From Spirochaetia bacterium (lineage in GTDB: Bacteria; Spirochaetota; Spirochaetia; JABMQR01): a DNA stretch of 30,530 nt. The position numbers and the translations under genes were made by a program. The stretch spans positions 1 through 30,530 of the forward strand of contig JADHUD010000003.1 of assembly GCA_016784705.1 (NCBI GenBank), in the 5' to 3' direction. Under the pieces are notes generated by a model. That model was not told where the DNA came from and searched no databases. It saw only the letters and a program-made list of their open reading frames with translations. Shown piece by piece: positions 16,523 to 24,407 of this stretch (its first letter is position 1; each line of letters starts with the position of its first letter).

Positions 16523-17305
16523 ATGATAAAGTTACATATGAAAAAAATATTACTTTGTGTGTGTTTCTTTCTGCCCTCTTTATATATTTTTCCTTCAAAC
16601 GCATCCCAAACGGAGCAGGTAGATCAATTATACCGATCAAAAGAGTTTAACTGCTTTATTGATGCTGTCTATAACACGCATCCGGTAACAGATATTGAGC
16701 AGTGTTTCAAAAACCTATCAGATTTTCTTGATGTCGATTCTCAAGAGCGTACTGCTGAAATACTTGTAAAGGCACACGCATCCATGCTGCTTGGAAAACA
16801 TTATACTATTGAAGAGTCCTGTAAAGATAAAAACACTGCCCTGCACTATCTGGAATTGAGTGAAAAACTTCTGAGTACTATATCATTTTCAAACTCATAT
16901 CTTTCAGCACTGGCAACATCAGTTAAGGCAGAAACAGCAGGTTCCTATTTTCTCTTAGATCCGGCAGCCTATATTTTCAGTTACGGTCTGGAAGCTTCAA
17001 AACTGATAACAGAGGCTTTAGCCTTTGATCCTGAAAATCTTCAGGCTCTTCTTCTTCTTGCAAACAGTCACTTCCATACCCCTGCAATTTTCGGTGGAAG
17101 TGCACGGAAAGCAGCAAAAACTCTCGATACTCTTAAAAACAGAGAGTATTTAATGTACCCATTTCAACTTTTTACACTCTATGAACTGCGCGGGCTCATT
17201 GCTGCAAAGACAAAAAGGACCAAAGAGGCTCTTGATTGGTATCACAAAGCATTAACCTTGTATCCGGGTAATAATTATATTCAAGAACTTATTGATAAGC
17301 TGTAA
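16523..17305 (+). CDS. Secreted TPR-repeat protein, TatT-like
   Basis: A 260-residue protein with an N-terminal signal peptide (KKILLCVCFFLPSLYIFPSNA). Translation may start at the second Met at 16538, directly before the Lys-rich stretch. The remainder is helical, with tetratricopeptide-like units: ALAFDPENLQALLLLANSHF (about 165-184) and a final ALDWYHKALTLYPGNNYIQEL. The segment HTPAIFGGSARKAAKTLD recalls TatT, the periplasmic TPR protein of a Treponema TRAP transport system, but no TRAP membrane genes are nearby. It is followed by a good terminator and lies between an HD-domain gene and a secreted unknown. Confidence 0.6.
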   Translation: MIKLHMKKILLCVCFFLPSLYIFPSNASQTEQVDQLYRSKEFNCFIDAVYNTHPVTDIEQCFKNLSDFLDVDSQERTAEILVKAHASMLLGKHYTIEESCKDKNTALHYLELSEKLLSTISFSNSYLSALATSVKAETAGSYFLLDPAAYIFSYGLEASKLITEALAFDPENLQALLLLANSHFHTPAIFGGSARKAAKTLDTLKNREYLMYPFQLFTLYELRGLIAAKTKRTKEALDWYHKALTLYPGNNYIQELIDKL

Positions 17306-17313
17306 TCAGAACC

Positions 17314-17337
17314 AATTTCAAATCATTTTGAAATTTT
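17314..17337 (+). terminator. Rho-independent terminator between convergent genes
   Basis: AATTTCAAA (17314-17322) and TTTGAAATT (17327-17335) form a perfect 9-bp stem with loop TCAT, running into a short T tract. It sits 9 bp after the TPR gene stop and just before the end of the convergent gene, and could serve both. Confidence 0.6.
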
Positions 17338-17341
17338 CTCA

Positions 17342-18109
17342 TCAATATGTAAAATTTGTGCTCGAATACGCATACCTAAGTGCTTTCATTCGATGATAAA
17401 AAGATTTTTCCAAATCAGCTCCAAACCCCAGGCTTGAGAGAATTTGTAATCCGACGGATTTCACTTTTCCTATTTGATAAATAATAATATCATCCTTATT
17501 TGGAACCGCAGCAAGCATTACAGAGAATTGTGCAGCTTCTATGATTTTAAAAATACCAAAATAAATTGGTTTATAATTAGTGAGATATACAAAAACAGAC
17601 TCTCCCGTATATCGATACTGTATCTCCCATAATACTTCCCCAAAATCACGTATTTTTTGCTGAACAAATATTCGGGTTTCGGAAACAAGCTCTTCCAGCT
17701 GTAAATCGGGAAGCGGTTTTCTGTTTTCAGGTCCTGACACCCTGTAGGAATCTTCAATTAAAGTCTTTATTCCTTTATCTCTCGTTGAATAGTAGGTAAG
17801 TCCTTTCATGCTGCTGTATCCCAATAATCCATTGCATACATCAAGCATGGTGGCATAAGAGAGTACCCCTTTTACCGTATAGAGAAATTCGGATCCCAGA
17901 GTGATTCCTTCGGTACCAATCCATTGCAGGACTTCTGCCTCTATTGTTTCAGGACAATTTAAATTTTGCGGAAGCTGGTAAAAGGTTTTTTCTTTTAGCA
18001 AATCCGGTTCAGGAAAAGTGCCGGGTTTTTCAGCTGACAAAACTGAGGGTGGTAGCCATATACATAGAGAGAGAAAAATCAGAAACCGGAATGCTTTTTT
18101 ATCAACCAT
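17342..18109 (-). CDS. Secreted protein of unknown function
   Basis: From the ATG at 18109 the product is 255 residues and begins MVDKKAFRFLIFLSLCIWLPPSVLSAEK, a strong signal peptide. An in-frame TTG at 18175 would add 22 residues in front of it and is less likely. I do not recognise the family. The mature part is mixed alpha/beta with conserved-looking stretches such as LQWIGTEGITLGSEFLYTV and TYYSTRDKGIKTLIEDSYRV, and a hydrophobic patch near the end. No catalytic motif is evident. It converges with the TPR gene, and both are predicted to be exported. The composition resembles its neighbours, so transfer is not suggested. Confidence 0.6.
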   Translation of the reverse strand: MVDKKAFRFLIFLSLCIWLPPSVLSAEKPGTFPEPDLLKEKTFYQLPQNLNCPETIEAEVLQWIGTEGITLGSEFLYTVKGVLSYATMLDVCNGLLGYSSMKGLTYYSTRDKGIKTLIEDSYRVSGPENRKPLPDLQLEELVSETRIFVQQKIRDFGEVLWEIQYRYTGESVFVYLTNYKPIYFGIFKIIEAAQFSVMLAAVPNKDDIIIYQIGKVKSVGLQILSSLGFGADLEKSFYHRMKALRYAYSSTNFTY

Positions 18110-18209
18110 GTTTACTACTGCATTTTTTTTATATTCAGGATCACAGTAGTATACTATAATAAGGGTATTTCTCAAATCAAAGCTTGACCGGTTTGTGAAT
18201 TTTTTGTTT

Positions 18210-18237
18210 TTGGAAATTGGATTGGAAATTGGATTGG
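18210..18237. repeat. Short 12-bp tandem repeat
   Basis: TTGGAAATTGGA occurs twice head to tail, followed by a partial third copy (TTGG). It lies in the spacer between the secreted unknown and the glycosyltransferase gene. It may be a slippage product. Confidence 0.6.
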
Positions 18238-18356
18238 CTCTGTTTAACTTGATTAATTTTTAGTCATATGCAAGAAATTCCTTTTACTTTCTGAAAAACA
18301 ACGAATCAGGTAATCAATCATTGACCAACCAACTCTGTTTATATAGCCTGTACGTA

Positions 18357-19490
18357 ATGATGTTTGAAAATATATTTTTTTTAATCGCTGCTGCAGCCGG
18401 TTTATTTGCACTCTATATGGCTGTTAGAAATCTTCTGTTTATTCACCGGAACTCGCTTCGTCCATTTGTAGTAAACGGGCCAATGGTTTCCGTTTTAATT
18501 CCTGTTAGAAACGAAGAAAAAACTATTGGCAGGTGTTTGGACTCTTTATTACATCAAAGCTATATGAATTATGAAATAATTGTTCTTGATGATCTCTCAT
18601 CCGATAATACCCGGGAAATTCTATCTGCATATGAGACTGCACATTGTTCAATTAGTATTGTGCAGGGAAAACCCCTCCCGGAAGGCTGGTATGGAAAAAA
18701 TCATGCATTGCATCAGCTCGCAGCAGAGGCTCATGGAGAAATTCTATTGTTCACCGATGCTGATACAATACATAAAAAAACAAGCGTCTCTTTTGCTGTA
18801 ACAAATCTCGAGTATCATAATGTCGATTTTTTATCAGGGTATCCCCGGCAAAATTTCTCGATAAAATCAATTGGCCCGGTTCTGTCACTTCTTTTTTTAA
18901 ATCTTATTTTTTTTACACCCGTCTGGATACAGAAAAAAAATCCTCATCCGGTTTTTGGTCTTGTACTGGGTCAGTATCTTTGTATTAGATCTTCTGCATA
19001 TTGGGCTGTCGGTGGGTATGCATCTATTCCTAAAGTTCTGACTGATGATATCCACATGGGAAGGCTTCTCATTAAAAATGGATTCCACCAAGTCTTTCTA
19101 CGCGTAGGAACCATTGTCTCCTGTACAATGTATGACTCATTTCAAAATGCCGTACAGGGTATAACAAAATGTATATTCGACTTTTTTGATAAAAAAATGA
19201 CTATTCTCTCTCTATTAATACCTGTTTTTATAGTATTTGTTGTTCTGCCTTCATGGATTTTCATTGTATATCTTTTCGTCTCGCCGCTTTCTATTCCCTT
19301 TTTCCTGTACGTGGGAGTTGTTTCTCTCTGTGCAGCCTGGACTATTGTCCTGATGTTTAATCATTTTTCCGCATACACAGCCTTACTTTTCCCTTTGGTT
19401 TTTCCTTTGGTAATATATATGCTTTTAAAAGGAATATATTCTACACTAACAAATAAAGGATTTTTATGGAAAAACAGGGTGGTGAAATAA
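18357..19490 (+). CDS. Membrane-associated family 2 glycosyltransferase (CrtQ/HpnB-like)
   Basis: About 377 residues from the ATG at 18357; a TTG at 18321 is an alternative start. An N-terminal membrane helix (FFLIAAAAGLFALYMAV) precedes the GT-A domain: VSVLIPVRNEEKTIGRCLDSL, IVLDDLSSDNT, the metal-binding LLFTDADT (131-138) and LTDDIHMG. Two or three hydrophobic segments follow (about 265-375). The segment PLPEGWYGKNHAL resembles glycosyltransferases that act on carotenoid or hopanoid lipids. The next gene, an acyltransferase, overlaps it by 25 bp, so the two probably build an acylated glycolipid at the membrane. The acceptor lipid is unknown. Confidence 0.82.
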   Translation: MMFENIFFLIAAAAGLFALYMAVRNLLFIHRNSLRPFVVNGPMVSVLIPVRNEEKTIGRCLDSLLHQSYMNYEIIVLDDLSSDNTREILSAYETAHCSISIVQGKPLPEGWYGKNHALHQLAAEAHGEILLFTDADTIHKKTSVSFAVTNLEYHNVDFLSGYPRQNFSIKSIGPVLSLLFLNLIFFTPVWIQKKNPHPVFGLVLGQYLCIRSSAYWAVGGYASIPKVLTDDIHMGRLLIKNGFHQVFLRVGTIVSCTMYDSFQNAVQGITKCIFDFFDKKMTILSLLIPVFIVFVVLPSWIFIVYLFVSPLSIPFFLYVGVVSLCAAWTIVLMFNHFSAYTALLFPLVFPLVIYMLLKGIYSTLTNKGFLWKNRVVK

Positions 19491-20134
19491 CAATAATTCC
19501 GGAATCAAAGCTTTTTTCTATCCTTTCCAGAATTGTCTACAGTTTTGTATTTTTACTTCAACTCATTGTGTATCCAATCTTATTCTCTTTTCAGGTTAGG
19601 GGAAGATCAAACCTGAAAGGTATCAGAAATGCGGTCTTTATCTCAAACCACTGCCATTATCTTGACCCGGGATTTATTGCCGCAGCCGTTTGGCCTAAAA
19701 AGGTTTTTTTTACAGGAATGGAAAAATCTTTTAAAATTCCTGGTTTTTCACTCTTCATACGCCTTCTAAGAAGTCTTCCAATTCCTGAAAAAAATCCCGG
19801 AAAAATAGTACGGCCTATTGGAAATTTGATGCATAAACACACTTCCTATTCAGTCCATTTTTTTCCGGAAGGGGAAATGCTGCGAGGTTCACAAACACTC
19901 CGGGATTTTAAAACCGGGGCTTTTTCCATCTCACGATTTTTTAATATTCCCATTATTCCCATCGTGGAGATACAGATTAAAAGAAAATTTTTCCCGCCGA
20001 AAATTATTATGTTCATAGAGAAACCGCTTTATGCATCAGCCTTCAACGAATATAACTCAAAAAAGAAAAAGTGCGCAGCTGCAGCAAACTTTGCGTTTTC
20101 TGTTATGGAAAAAAGATTAAACTTGTATCGTTGA
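19466..20134 (+). CDS. PlsC-type lysophospholipid/1-acylglycerol-3-phosphate acyltransferase family protein
   Basis: A 222-residue membrane-bound acyltransferase. A hydrophobic segment at 18-42 anchors the N-terminus. The HX4D catalytic motif is NHCHYLD (H62, D67), and FPEG (133-136) is the substrate-binding motif III. Both are standard for the LPLAT/PlsC superfamily, which moves an acyl chain from acyl-CoA or acyl-ACP to a hydroxyl. The gene starts inside the end of the glycosyltransferase gene, implying translational coupling and a shared pathway. A similar partnership occurs in staphyloxanthin synthesis (CrtQ and CrtO), though these families are too broad to claim that product. Confidence 0.85.
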   Translation: MEKQGGEITIIPESKLFSILSRIVYSFVFLLQLIVYPILFSFQVRGRSNLKGIRNAVFISNHCHYLDPGFIAAAVWPKKVFFTGMEKSFKIPGFSLFIRLLRSLPIPEKNPGKIVRPIGNLMHKHTSYSVHFFPEGEMLRGSQTLRDFKTGAFSISRFFNIPIIPIVEIQIKRKFFPPKIIMFIEKPLYASAFNEYNSKKKKCAAAANFAFSVMEKRLNLYR

Positions 20135-20157
20135 TATTTTCCAGATACTATACAAAT

Positions 20158-21153
20158 ATGGTTCCAAAAGTATACGGTATAGGAAATCCGCTAATAGATA
20201 TAATAACCCAAATAACTGAAGAGGATCTTGCTTTGCTGGGACTGCATAAAGGAACTATGCATTTGATTGATGTTGAGCGGCGGAAAGAACTTTTATCTTT
20301 CATTTCTGATAAGAATAAAGCATACAGCTGTGGGGGCTCCTGTCCAAATACCATTATTACACTCGCTTCCTTCGGCATACCTGCAGCTATTGCAGGTATG
20401 GTAGGGTCTGATGATTTTAGTGATATTTATAAAAACAGACTCATTGAATTATCGGTTTTTGATGAGCTTCACCGATGCGAAGCTCCTACAGGATCAAGTA
20501 TTATTCTCATAACCCCGGATTCTGAGAGAACTATGAACACGTTTCTGGGAGCGAACCGGTTATTCGGACCTGATAATGTTAATCCAAAGATGATTCATGA
20601 GGCAGATTTTTTTCATTTTACCGGTTATATGTGGGATACAGATTCACAAAAACAATCAATTCTTAAGGGCATTTCACTTGCTGAAGAATCTGGAACAAAA
20701 ATATCTTTTGATATTGCTGACCCTTTTGCAGTAAGCAGAAACCGTATAGCTTTTATTGATTTAATAGAACGGCATGCAGACATTGTCTTTGCAAATAACG
20801 AAGAAGCAAGAATTTTATTTGATAACTATGATGCATATGAGTGTGCCAGGAGCATGGGTAAACTTTGTAAGACGGCTATAGTTAAAAATGGGAAAAACGG
20901 CTCCTTCATCAGCAATGAGGGTTCAATATATGCTGTTCCGGTGAAGGGGAAAGAACCTGTTGATACAACTGGTGCAGGAGATGTCTATGCTGCGGGTTTT
21001 CTGCTGGGTTTGTGCCGTTCTCTTTCCCTGTTTGACTGCGGTCTTCTGGCTTCGTTTCTTGCCGGAGAGATTATTGGCCAGCATGGGGCTCAATTTTCTC
21101 CTGAAAAAATACGTTTATTAGCTGATTTGTTAGAAACAAATTCCTGGAAGTAG
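20158..21153 (+). CDS. PfkB family carbohydrate/nucleoside kinase
   Basis: A 331-residue ribokinase-fold kinase, starting at the ATG at 20158. The longer frame back to 20071 overlaps the acyltransferase gene and adds no conserved sequence. SCGGSCPNTIITLASFG (57-73) is the PfkB substrate-binding region. DTTGAGDVYAAGF (269-281) is the second PfkB signature, with catalytic Asp275. The overall pattern is closer to adenosine-kinase-like and uncharacterised sugar kinases than to fructokinase. It follows the acyltransferase by 23 bp, but no strong ribosome site is visible. Substrate is not assignable from sequence alone. Confidence 0.87.
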   Translation: MVPKVYGIGNPLIDIITQITEEDLALLGLHKGTMHLIDVERRKELLSFISDKNKAYSCGGSCPNTIITLASFGIPAAIAGMVGSDDFSDIYKNRLIELSVFDELHRCEAPTGSSIILITPDSERTMNTFLGANRLFGPDNVNPKMIHEADFFHFTGYMWDTDSQKQSILKGISLAEESGTKISFDIADPFAVSRNRIAFIDLIERHADIVFANNEEARILFDNYDAYECARSMGKLCKTAIVKNGKNGSFISNEGSIYAVPVKGKEPVDTTGAGDVYAAGFLLGLCRSLSLFDCGLLASFLAGEIIGQHGAQFSPEKIRLLADLLETNSWK

Positions 21154-21297
21154 TGGTGATTTTCTTATTCTCTGCCAGAAAGATAAAAAACATATTCAGA
21201 GGATTTACATTTGGAAATATTGGGCTGATTGTGATTACTTGAAACCAATTATACCTTTCGTACATATTTTTAATTTCAGGAAAACGGTCCGCTAAAC

Positions 21298-21975
21298 TTA
21301 TTTAGTGAATAAAGAAGAAAAGAGTTCATAATTCTTTTGCAGATTGTTGCTTTTGAAAACAGTGGGAACCCCTCCTACGAGGATATCGGCACCAAGTTCA
21401 AGTAATTTCCTGCCTATTGGTAAATCCACACCTCCATCAATCTGAATAAAGATTTTCGATTGATGATTTTCAATCAATCTGGACAACGTCTCGGTTTTTA
21501 AAAAAGTTTCCACGAGAAAGTTTTGTCCCTCAAAACCGGGTTCTACGCCCATAAGAGTTATATAATCCAAATAGTTTAACAGATACTGCAGCCTCTCAGG
21601 GGAAGTGCCAGGAGAAAGAGCTATACCTGCCAGAACACCATTATCTTTAATTAATTTGAGACATCGAATTGGTGCGTGTGCAGCTTCTATATGAAAAGAT
21701 ATTGCATCAGCACCTAAAAGGATCAGCTTTTCAATCCAATCCAGAGGAGTTGTGCACATGAGATGAACCTCTATCTGTTTATCTGTAACTTTCCTCAGAT
21801 CCCTGATAAAGTTCAGGTTCATTCCTATATTCGGAACAAAGTGCCCATCCATAAAATCAATATGATACCAGGTTATATCCAGATTATTTAATATTGCAAT
21901 ATATTCATTTTGAAGAAAGCTGTTTCCGCACATTAAAGATGGGCTAATTCCGGCTGCAATTTTTTTTACTGCCAT
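21298..21975 (-). CDS. Ribulose-phosphate 3-epimerase family protein
   Basis: A 225-residue TIM barrel matching ribulose-phosphate 3-epimerase over its length. Metal and catalytic residues are in place: HIDFMDGHFVPN (H38, D40), EVHLM (H70) and IDGGVD (D179). The usual MSVNPGFGGQ is altered to LMGVEPGFEGQ (140-150), so this may be a specialised paralogue, for example one acting on allulose-6-phosphate or another ketose phosphate. GGAGAG-type pairing occurs as GGAGAG 6 nt before the ATG. It diverges from the triosephosphate-isomerase-like gene, and the shared spacer contains the palindromic operator. Confidence 0.86.
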   Translation of the reverse strand: MAVKKIAAGISPSLMCGNSFLQNEYIAILNNLDITWYHIDFMDGHFVPNIGMNLNFIRDLRKVTDKQIEVHLMCTTPLDWIEKLILLGADAISFHIEAAHAPIRCLKLIKDNGVLAGIALSPGTSPERLQYLLNYLDYITLMGVEPGFEGQNFLVETFLKTETLSRLIENHQSKIFIQIDGGVDLPIGRKLLELGADILVGGVPTVFKSNNLQKNYELFSSLFTK

Positions 21976-22067
21976 TTGACTCTCCGTAATTTATATATTG
22001 CATCACACTACATACAAAGTATATTTTGTCTTCACATTAACAAAATTTGAAAGAACCACACTTATTA

Positions 22068-22098
22068 TTGACATATCCAGCAAATGAAGTATTATAAT
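22068..22098 (+). promoter_or_regulatory. Promoter of the TIM-like gene
   Basis: A perfect TTGACA (22068-22073) is followed by TATTAT (22090-22095, spacer 16) or TATAAT (22093-22098, spacer 19). The -10 region runs directly into the palindrome, a layout typical of repression. Confidence 0.6.
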
Positions 22099-22119
22099 AT
22101 CATAGTACGATATTATAAT
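22091..22119. promoter_or_regulatory. Palindromic operator, copy 1 (TATCATAGTACGATA core)
   Basis: ATTATAATATC (22091-22101) and GATATTATAAT (22109-22119) form a perfect 11-bp inverted repeat with a 7-bp centre. The core TATCATAGTACGATA (22098-22112) differs at only three positions from a 15-bp palindrome at 24338-24352 upstream of the sulfatase gene. The shared form is TATCrTAnTACGATA. The ROK protein encoded nearby is the natural candidate binder. Confidence 0.62.
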
Positions 22120-22144
22120 TAATGCAAGTATCAGGAGTGGCTAA

Positions 22145-23065
22145 TTGAAAGAGATACATGTCAATCTTAAGCGGTTTGATATACCCAAAAAGTACGGCGG
22201 TCTTTGCCCTGTCATGGATTCTTCAGAGTGGATAAAGAATATAATAGAAGAGACAATTCATCTTGGGCTTGGCGATATTGAAGGGCTTCGTATATGTTAT
22301 TTTCTTCCTGAGAGCCTAATCCAGCCGGCCTCACTAGTTTTGAAAAGTAGTGGTAAAAATCGGAACCTGTTTATTGGATCTCAGAGTGTCTTCAGAAATG
22401 ATGTATCACCCGGAAAGAATTTTGGGGCATTTACCACAAATCTCCCTGCAGCGGCTGCTAGTAATCTCGGAGCCGCCTGGACAATAATCGGTCATTCCGA
22501 GGAACGGAAAGACAAAGAAGAGATACTCCAGGCTTATGATTCAGAAATCCTGAAATTCGGCACTGCTGCGGAGAAAGCTGGAAATGTTATCAATTCACTG
22601 CTAAATCAGGAAGTTCTGACAGGAATGAAAGCTGGTATGAATATCCTGTACTGCGTCGGTGAGACCGAACTGGAGCGGGGCAGTGATGATTTTTCCCGTC
22701 AGAAGCCGAGAATAATCAAAATTCTCCGTTCCCAATTAATTCAGGGACTTGCAGGTCTTGCAGATTTTCCTCTCCGGGAGCTGGTTATCGGTTATGAACC
22801 CCGTTGGGCAATTGGTCCTGGCAAAACACCGCCTGATGCAGACTATATAGCGTTTGTTTCAGCCTCGATAAAGAACATTTGTTTTGACTTGTTCGGGCGA
22901 GAATTCCCTGTAATTTATGGCGGCGGATTAAAAGAGGGCAATGCGGCAATGATTGCAGGAATTCCAACAATTGACGGAGGGCTTGTTGCGTTAACACGTT
23001 TTACCGGCGAGATCGGTTTTTTTGTGGAAGATTTTCGGATCATTGTTGATAAATATTTGCAGTAA
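22145..23065 (+). CDS. Triosephosphate isomerase-like protein
   Basis: A 306-residue divergent member of the triosephosphate isomerase family, longer than the usual 250. It starts with TTG at 22145, supported by AGGAG 7 nt upstream. The catalytic residues are kept: K9 (VNLKRF), H117 (IIGHSEER) and E218 (IGYEPRWAIGPGKTP). The phosphate-binding YGGGLKEGNA is near its normal place. Insertions and its location beside sugar genes rather than with gap and pgk suggest a dedicated isomerase, comparable to tetrulose-phosphate isomerases of erythritol degradation. That specificity is only an inference. It ends 32 bp from the end of the convergent ROK gene. Confidence 0.82.
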   Translation: MKEIHVNLKRFDIPKKYGGLCPVMDSSEWIKNIIEETIHLGLGDIEGLRICYFLPESLIQPASLVLKSSGKNRNLFIGSQSVFRNDVSPGKNFGAFTTNLPAAAASNLGAAWTIIGHSEERKDKEEILQAYDSEILKFGTAAEKAGNVINSLLNQEVLTGMKAGMNILYCVGETELERGSDDFSRQKPRIIKILRSQLIQGLAGLADFPLRELVIGYEPRWAIGPGKTPPDADYIAFVSASIKNICFDLFGREFPVIYGGGLKEGNAAMIAGIPTIDGGLVALTRFTGEIGFFVEDFRIIVDKYLQ

Positions 23066-23097
23066 CAAGTACTATGGGTATTCCAAGATACATTAGC

Positions 23098-24261
23098 TTA
23101 AATAGGTATGTCTGTGAAGTAATCCTTAAATATCAGCAAGGCTGCACCTACTGTAAATCCCTTATTTTCAAGAGGGAGATACGATAAAGAAAAATCCATC
23201 CGGGATAAAATCCTCTTTCTGATCTCTTCTTCCAGAGGTTTGAGAATTACATCTCCATCTGTACCGAAATGCCCACTGATTATAATGTGCGGTATGTTTA
23301 GAATAATTAACGTATGAGCAATGCTCTTTCCCAGATACCCTACAGTTTTCTGTATAATCTTTGCTGCAGCTTTGTCTCCATTCTTGGCCTGTGAGAACAG
23401 TTTCGGAAGGTTTTGTAAAAGTTCTTCCTGGGGCGGATCATCATGAGCTACGTCTTTCTGAAGAAGAACTTTTTGTAAATATTGTTTGTATAAACGATTT
23501 TGATTAACTTCTGTCTGAAGACAGCCCTCTCTCCCGCATACACACTTAATCCCATTTTTATTAACTGTCATATGTCCGATTTCGCCTGCATGTTCCTGAT
23601 GGCCGTAATATAAATTTCCATTGAGAAATATGCCGGAACCGATACCGGATCGAATTGTTATTAACATAAAGTCATCATGCGAAAAGGTTCTGTTTTCCCA
23701 CTTTTCAAACACTGTATACACTCTGACATTAATATCAACTAAAACTCTTGTGTTAAGATATTCTTCTAAAAATAGAGATATCTCTGTCGAATTATTTACA
23801 TTATGCTTAATCCAGGACTCTTTTCCAATTCCGGGAAGACCTATTCCGATCCCGGATAATATGTTTTTATCTGAAACATACTGAGTCATAAATTGTGAAA
23901 GGCTTTTTGAGAGAAATATTTTTAATGCTTTAATATCAAGGTTGTCCGGTGTATCGAGTGTTGAGCCCGCTAGGATAGTACCTTTTAAGTTTGTGAGAAT
24001 TATTTTTGTCTGCTTATACTCAACATCAACCCCGATTGCCAGAGGGCTTTTACTTGACAGCCTGTATATCTCAGGATTTTTACCCTGTCCCGATGCTCGT
24101 TTTAGAATTCCTGCATTTTCTATTACCCCGCTTTCAAGTAAACGGTTAATCAGCTTTACTGCGGTAGCCCATCCCATATGTCCTTTATTACAGATTTCGG
24201 GTTTTGTAAGGGAACCGGATTTGTTTAGAAGTGTAAGAATTATTTTTTCATTTTCATTCAT
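23098..24261 (-). CDS. ROK family transcriptional regulator
   Basis: A 387-residue repressor-type ROK protein. An N-terminal winged helix (about 1-65) includes TKPEICNKGHMGWATAVKLINRLLESGVI. The ROK fold follows, with IGIGLPG (139-145) and the zinc motif H230, C240, C242 and C247, which has the same spacing as in Mlc. The kinase catalytic Asp region reads VDINVR instead of NDAN, so it should sense a sugar without phosphorylating it. It diverges from the sulfatase gene. Two related palindromes lie at the flanking sugar promoters, making it the likely local repressor. TTTACA and TAATAT with an 18-bp spacer stand just upstream, giving a very short leader. Confidence 0.9.
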   Translation of the reverse strand: MNENEKIILTLLNKSGSLTKPEICNKGHMGWATAVKLINRLLESGVIENAGILKRASGQGKNPEIYRLSSKSPLAIGVDVEYKQTKIILTNLKGTILAGSTLDTPDNLDIKALKIFLSKSLSQFMTQYVSDKNILSGIGIGLPGIGKESWIKHNVNNSTEISLFLEEYLNTRVLVDINVRVYTVFEKWENRTFSHDDFMLITIRSGIGSGIFLNGNLYYGHQEHAGEIGHMTVNKNGIKCVCGREGCLQTEVNQNRLYKQYLQKVLLQKDVAHDDPPQEELLQNLPKLFSQAKNGDKAAAKIIQKTVGYLGKSIAHTLIILNIPHIIISGHFGTDGDVILKPLEEEIRKRILSRMDFSLSYLPLENKGFTVGAALLIFKDYFTDIPI

Positions 24262-24311
24262 TTCGTCAATATATTACTCTTAATAAAGAGTTTCTGTAAA
24301 GGATGTTCAGC

Positions 24312-24340
24312 TTGACTGTCAGTGAAAAATAAAATAATAT
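24312..24340 (+). promoter_or_regulatory. Promoter of the sulfatase gene
   Basis: TTGACT (24312-24317) and TAATAT (24335-24340) are separated by 17 bp. The -10 box overlaps the start of the palindromic operator. Confidence 0.55.
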
Positions 24341-24352
24341 CGTATTACGATA
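24338..24352. promoter_or_regulatory. Palindromic operator, copy 2
   Basis: TATCGTA-T-TACGATA is a perfect 15-bp palindrome covering -10 to +1 of the predicted sulfatase promoter. It matches the core of the operator at 22098-22112, linking the two transcription units. Confidence 0.62.
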
Positions 24353-24354
24353 AA

Positions 24355-24366
24355 GAAAACGTTTTC
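24355..24366. promoter_or_regulatory. GAAAACGTTTTC palindrome, LacI-type site
   Basis: A perfect 12-bp palindrome centred on CG, resembling operators of LacI-family regulators including catabolite (cre-like) sites. It lies 2 bp downstream of the ROK-type operator and within the sulfatase leader. No LacI gene is in the window, so a remote regulator is implied. Confidence 0.45.
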
Positions 24367-24407
24367 AGCACAAATACGTTTTTGCATGTTTACCGGGAGG
24401 ACACATA

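Noticed and set aside
20071..20157. Upstream extension of the PfkB kinase frame
   Set aside because: It overlaps the acyltransferase gene and encodes no family-conserved residues; the natural N-terminus MVPKVYGIGNPLIDI starts at 20158.
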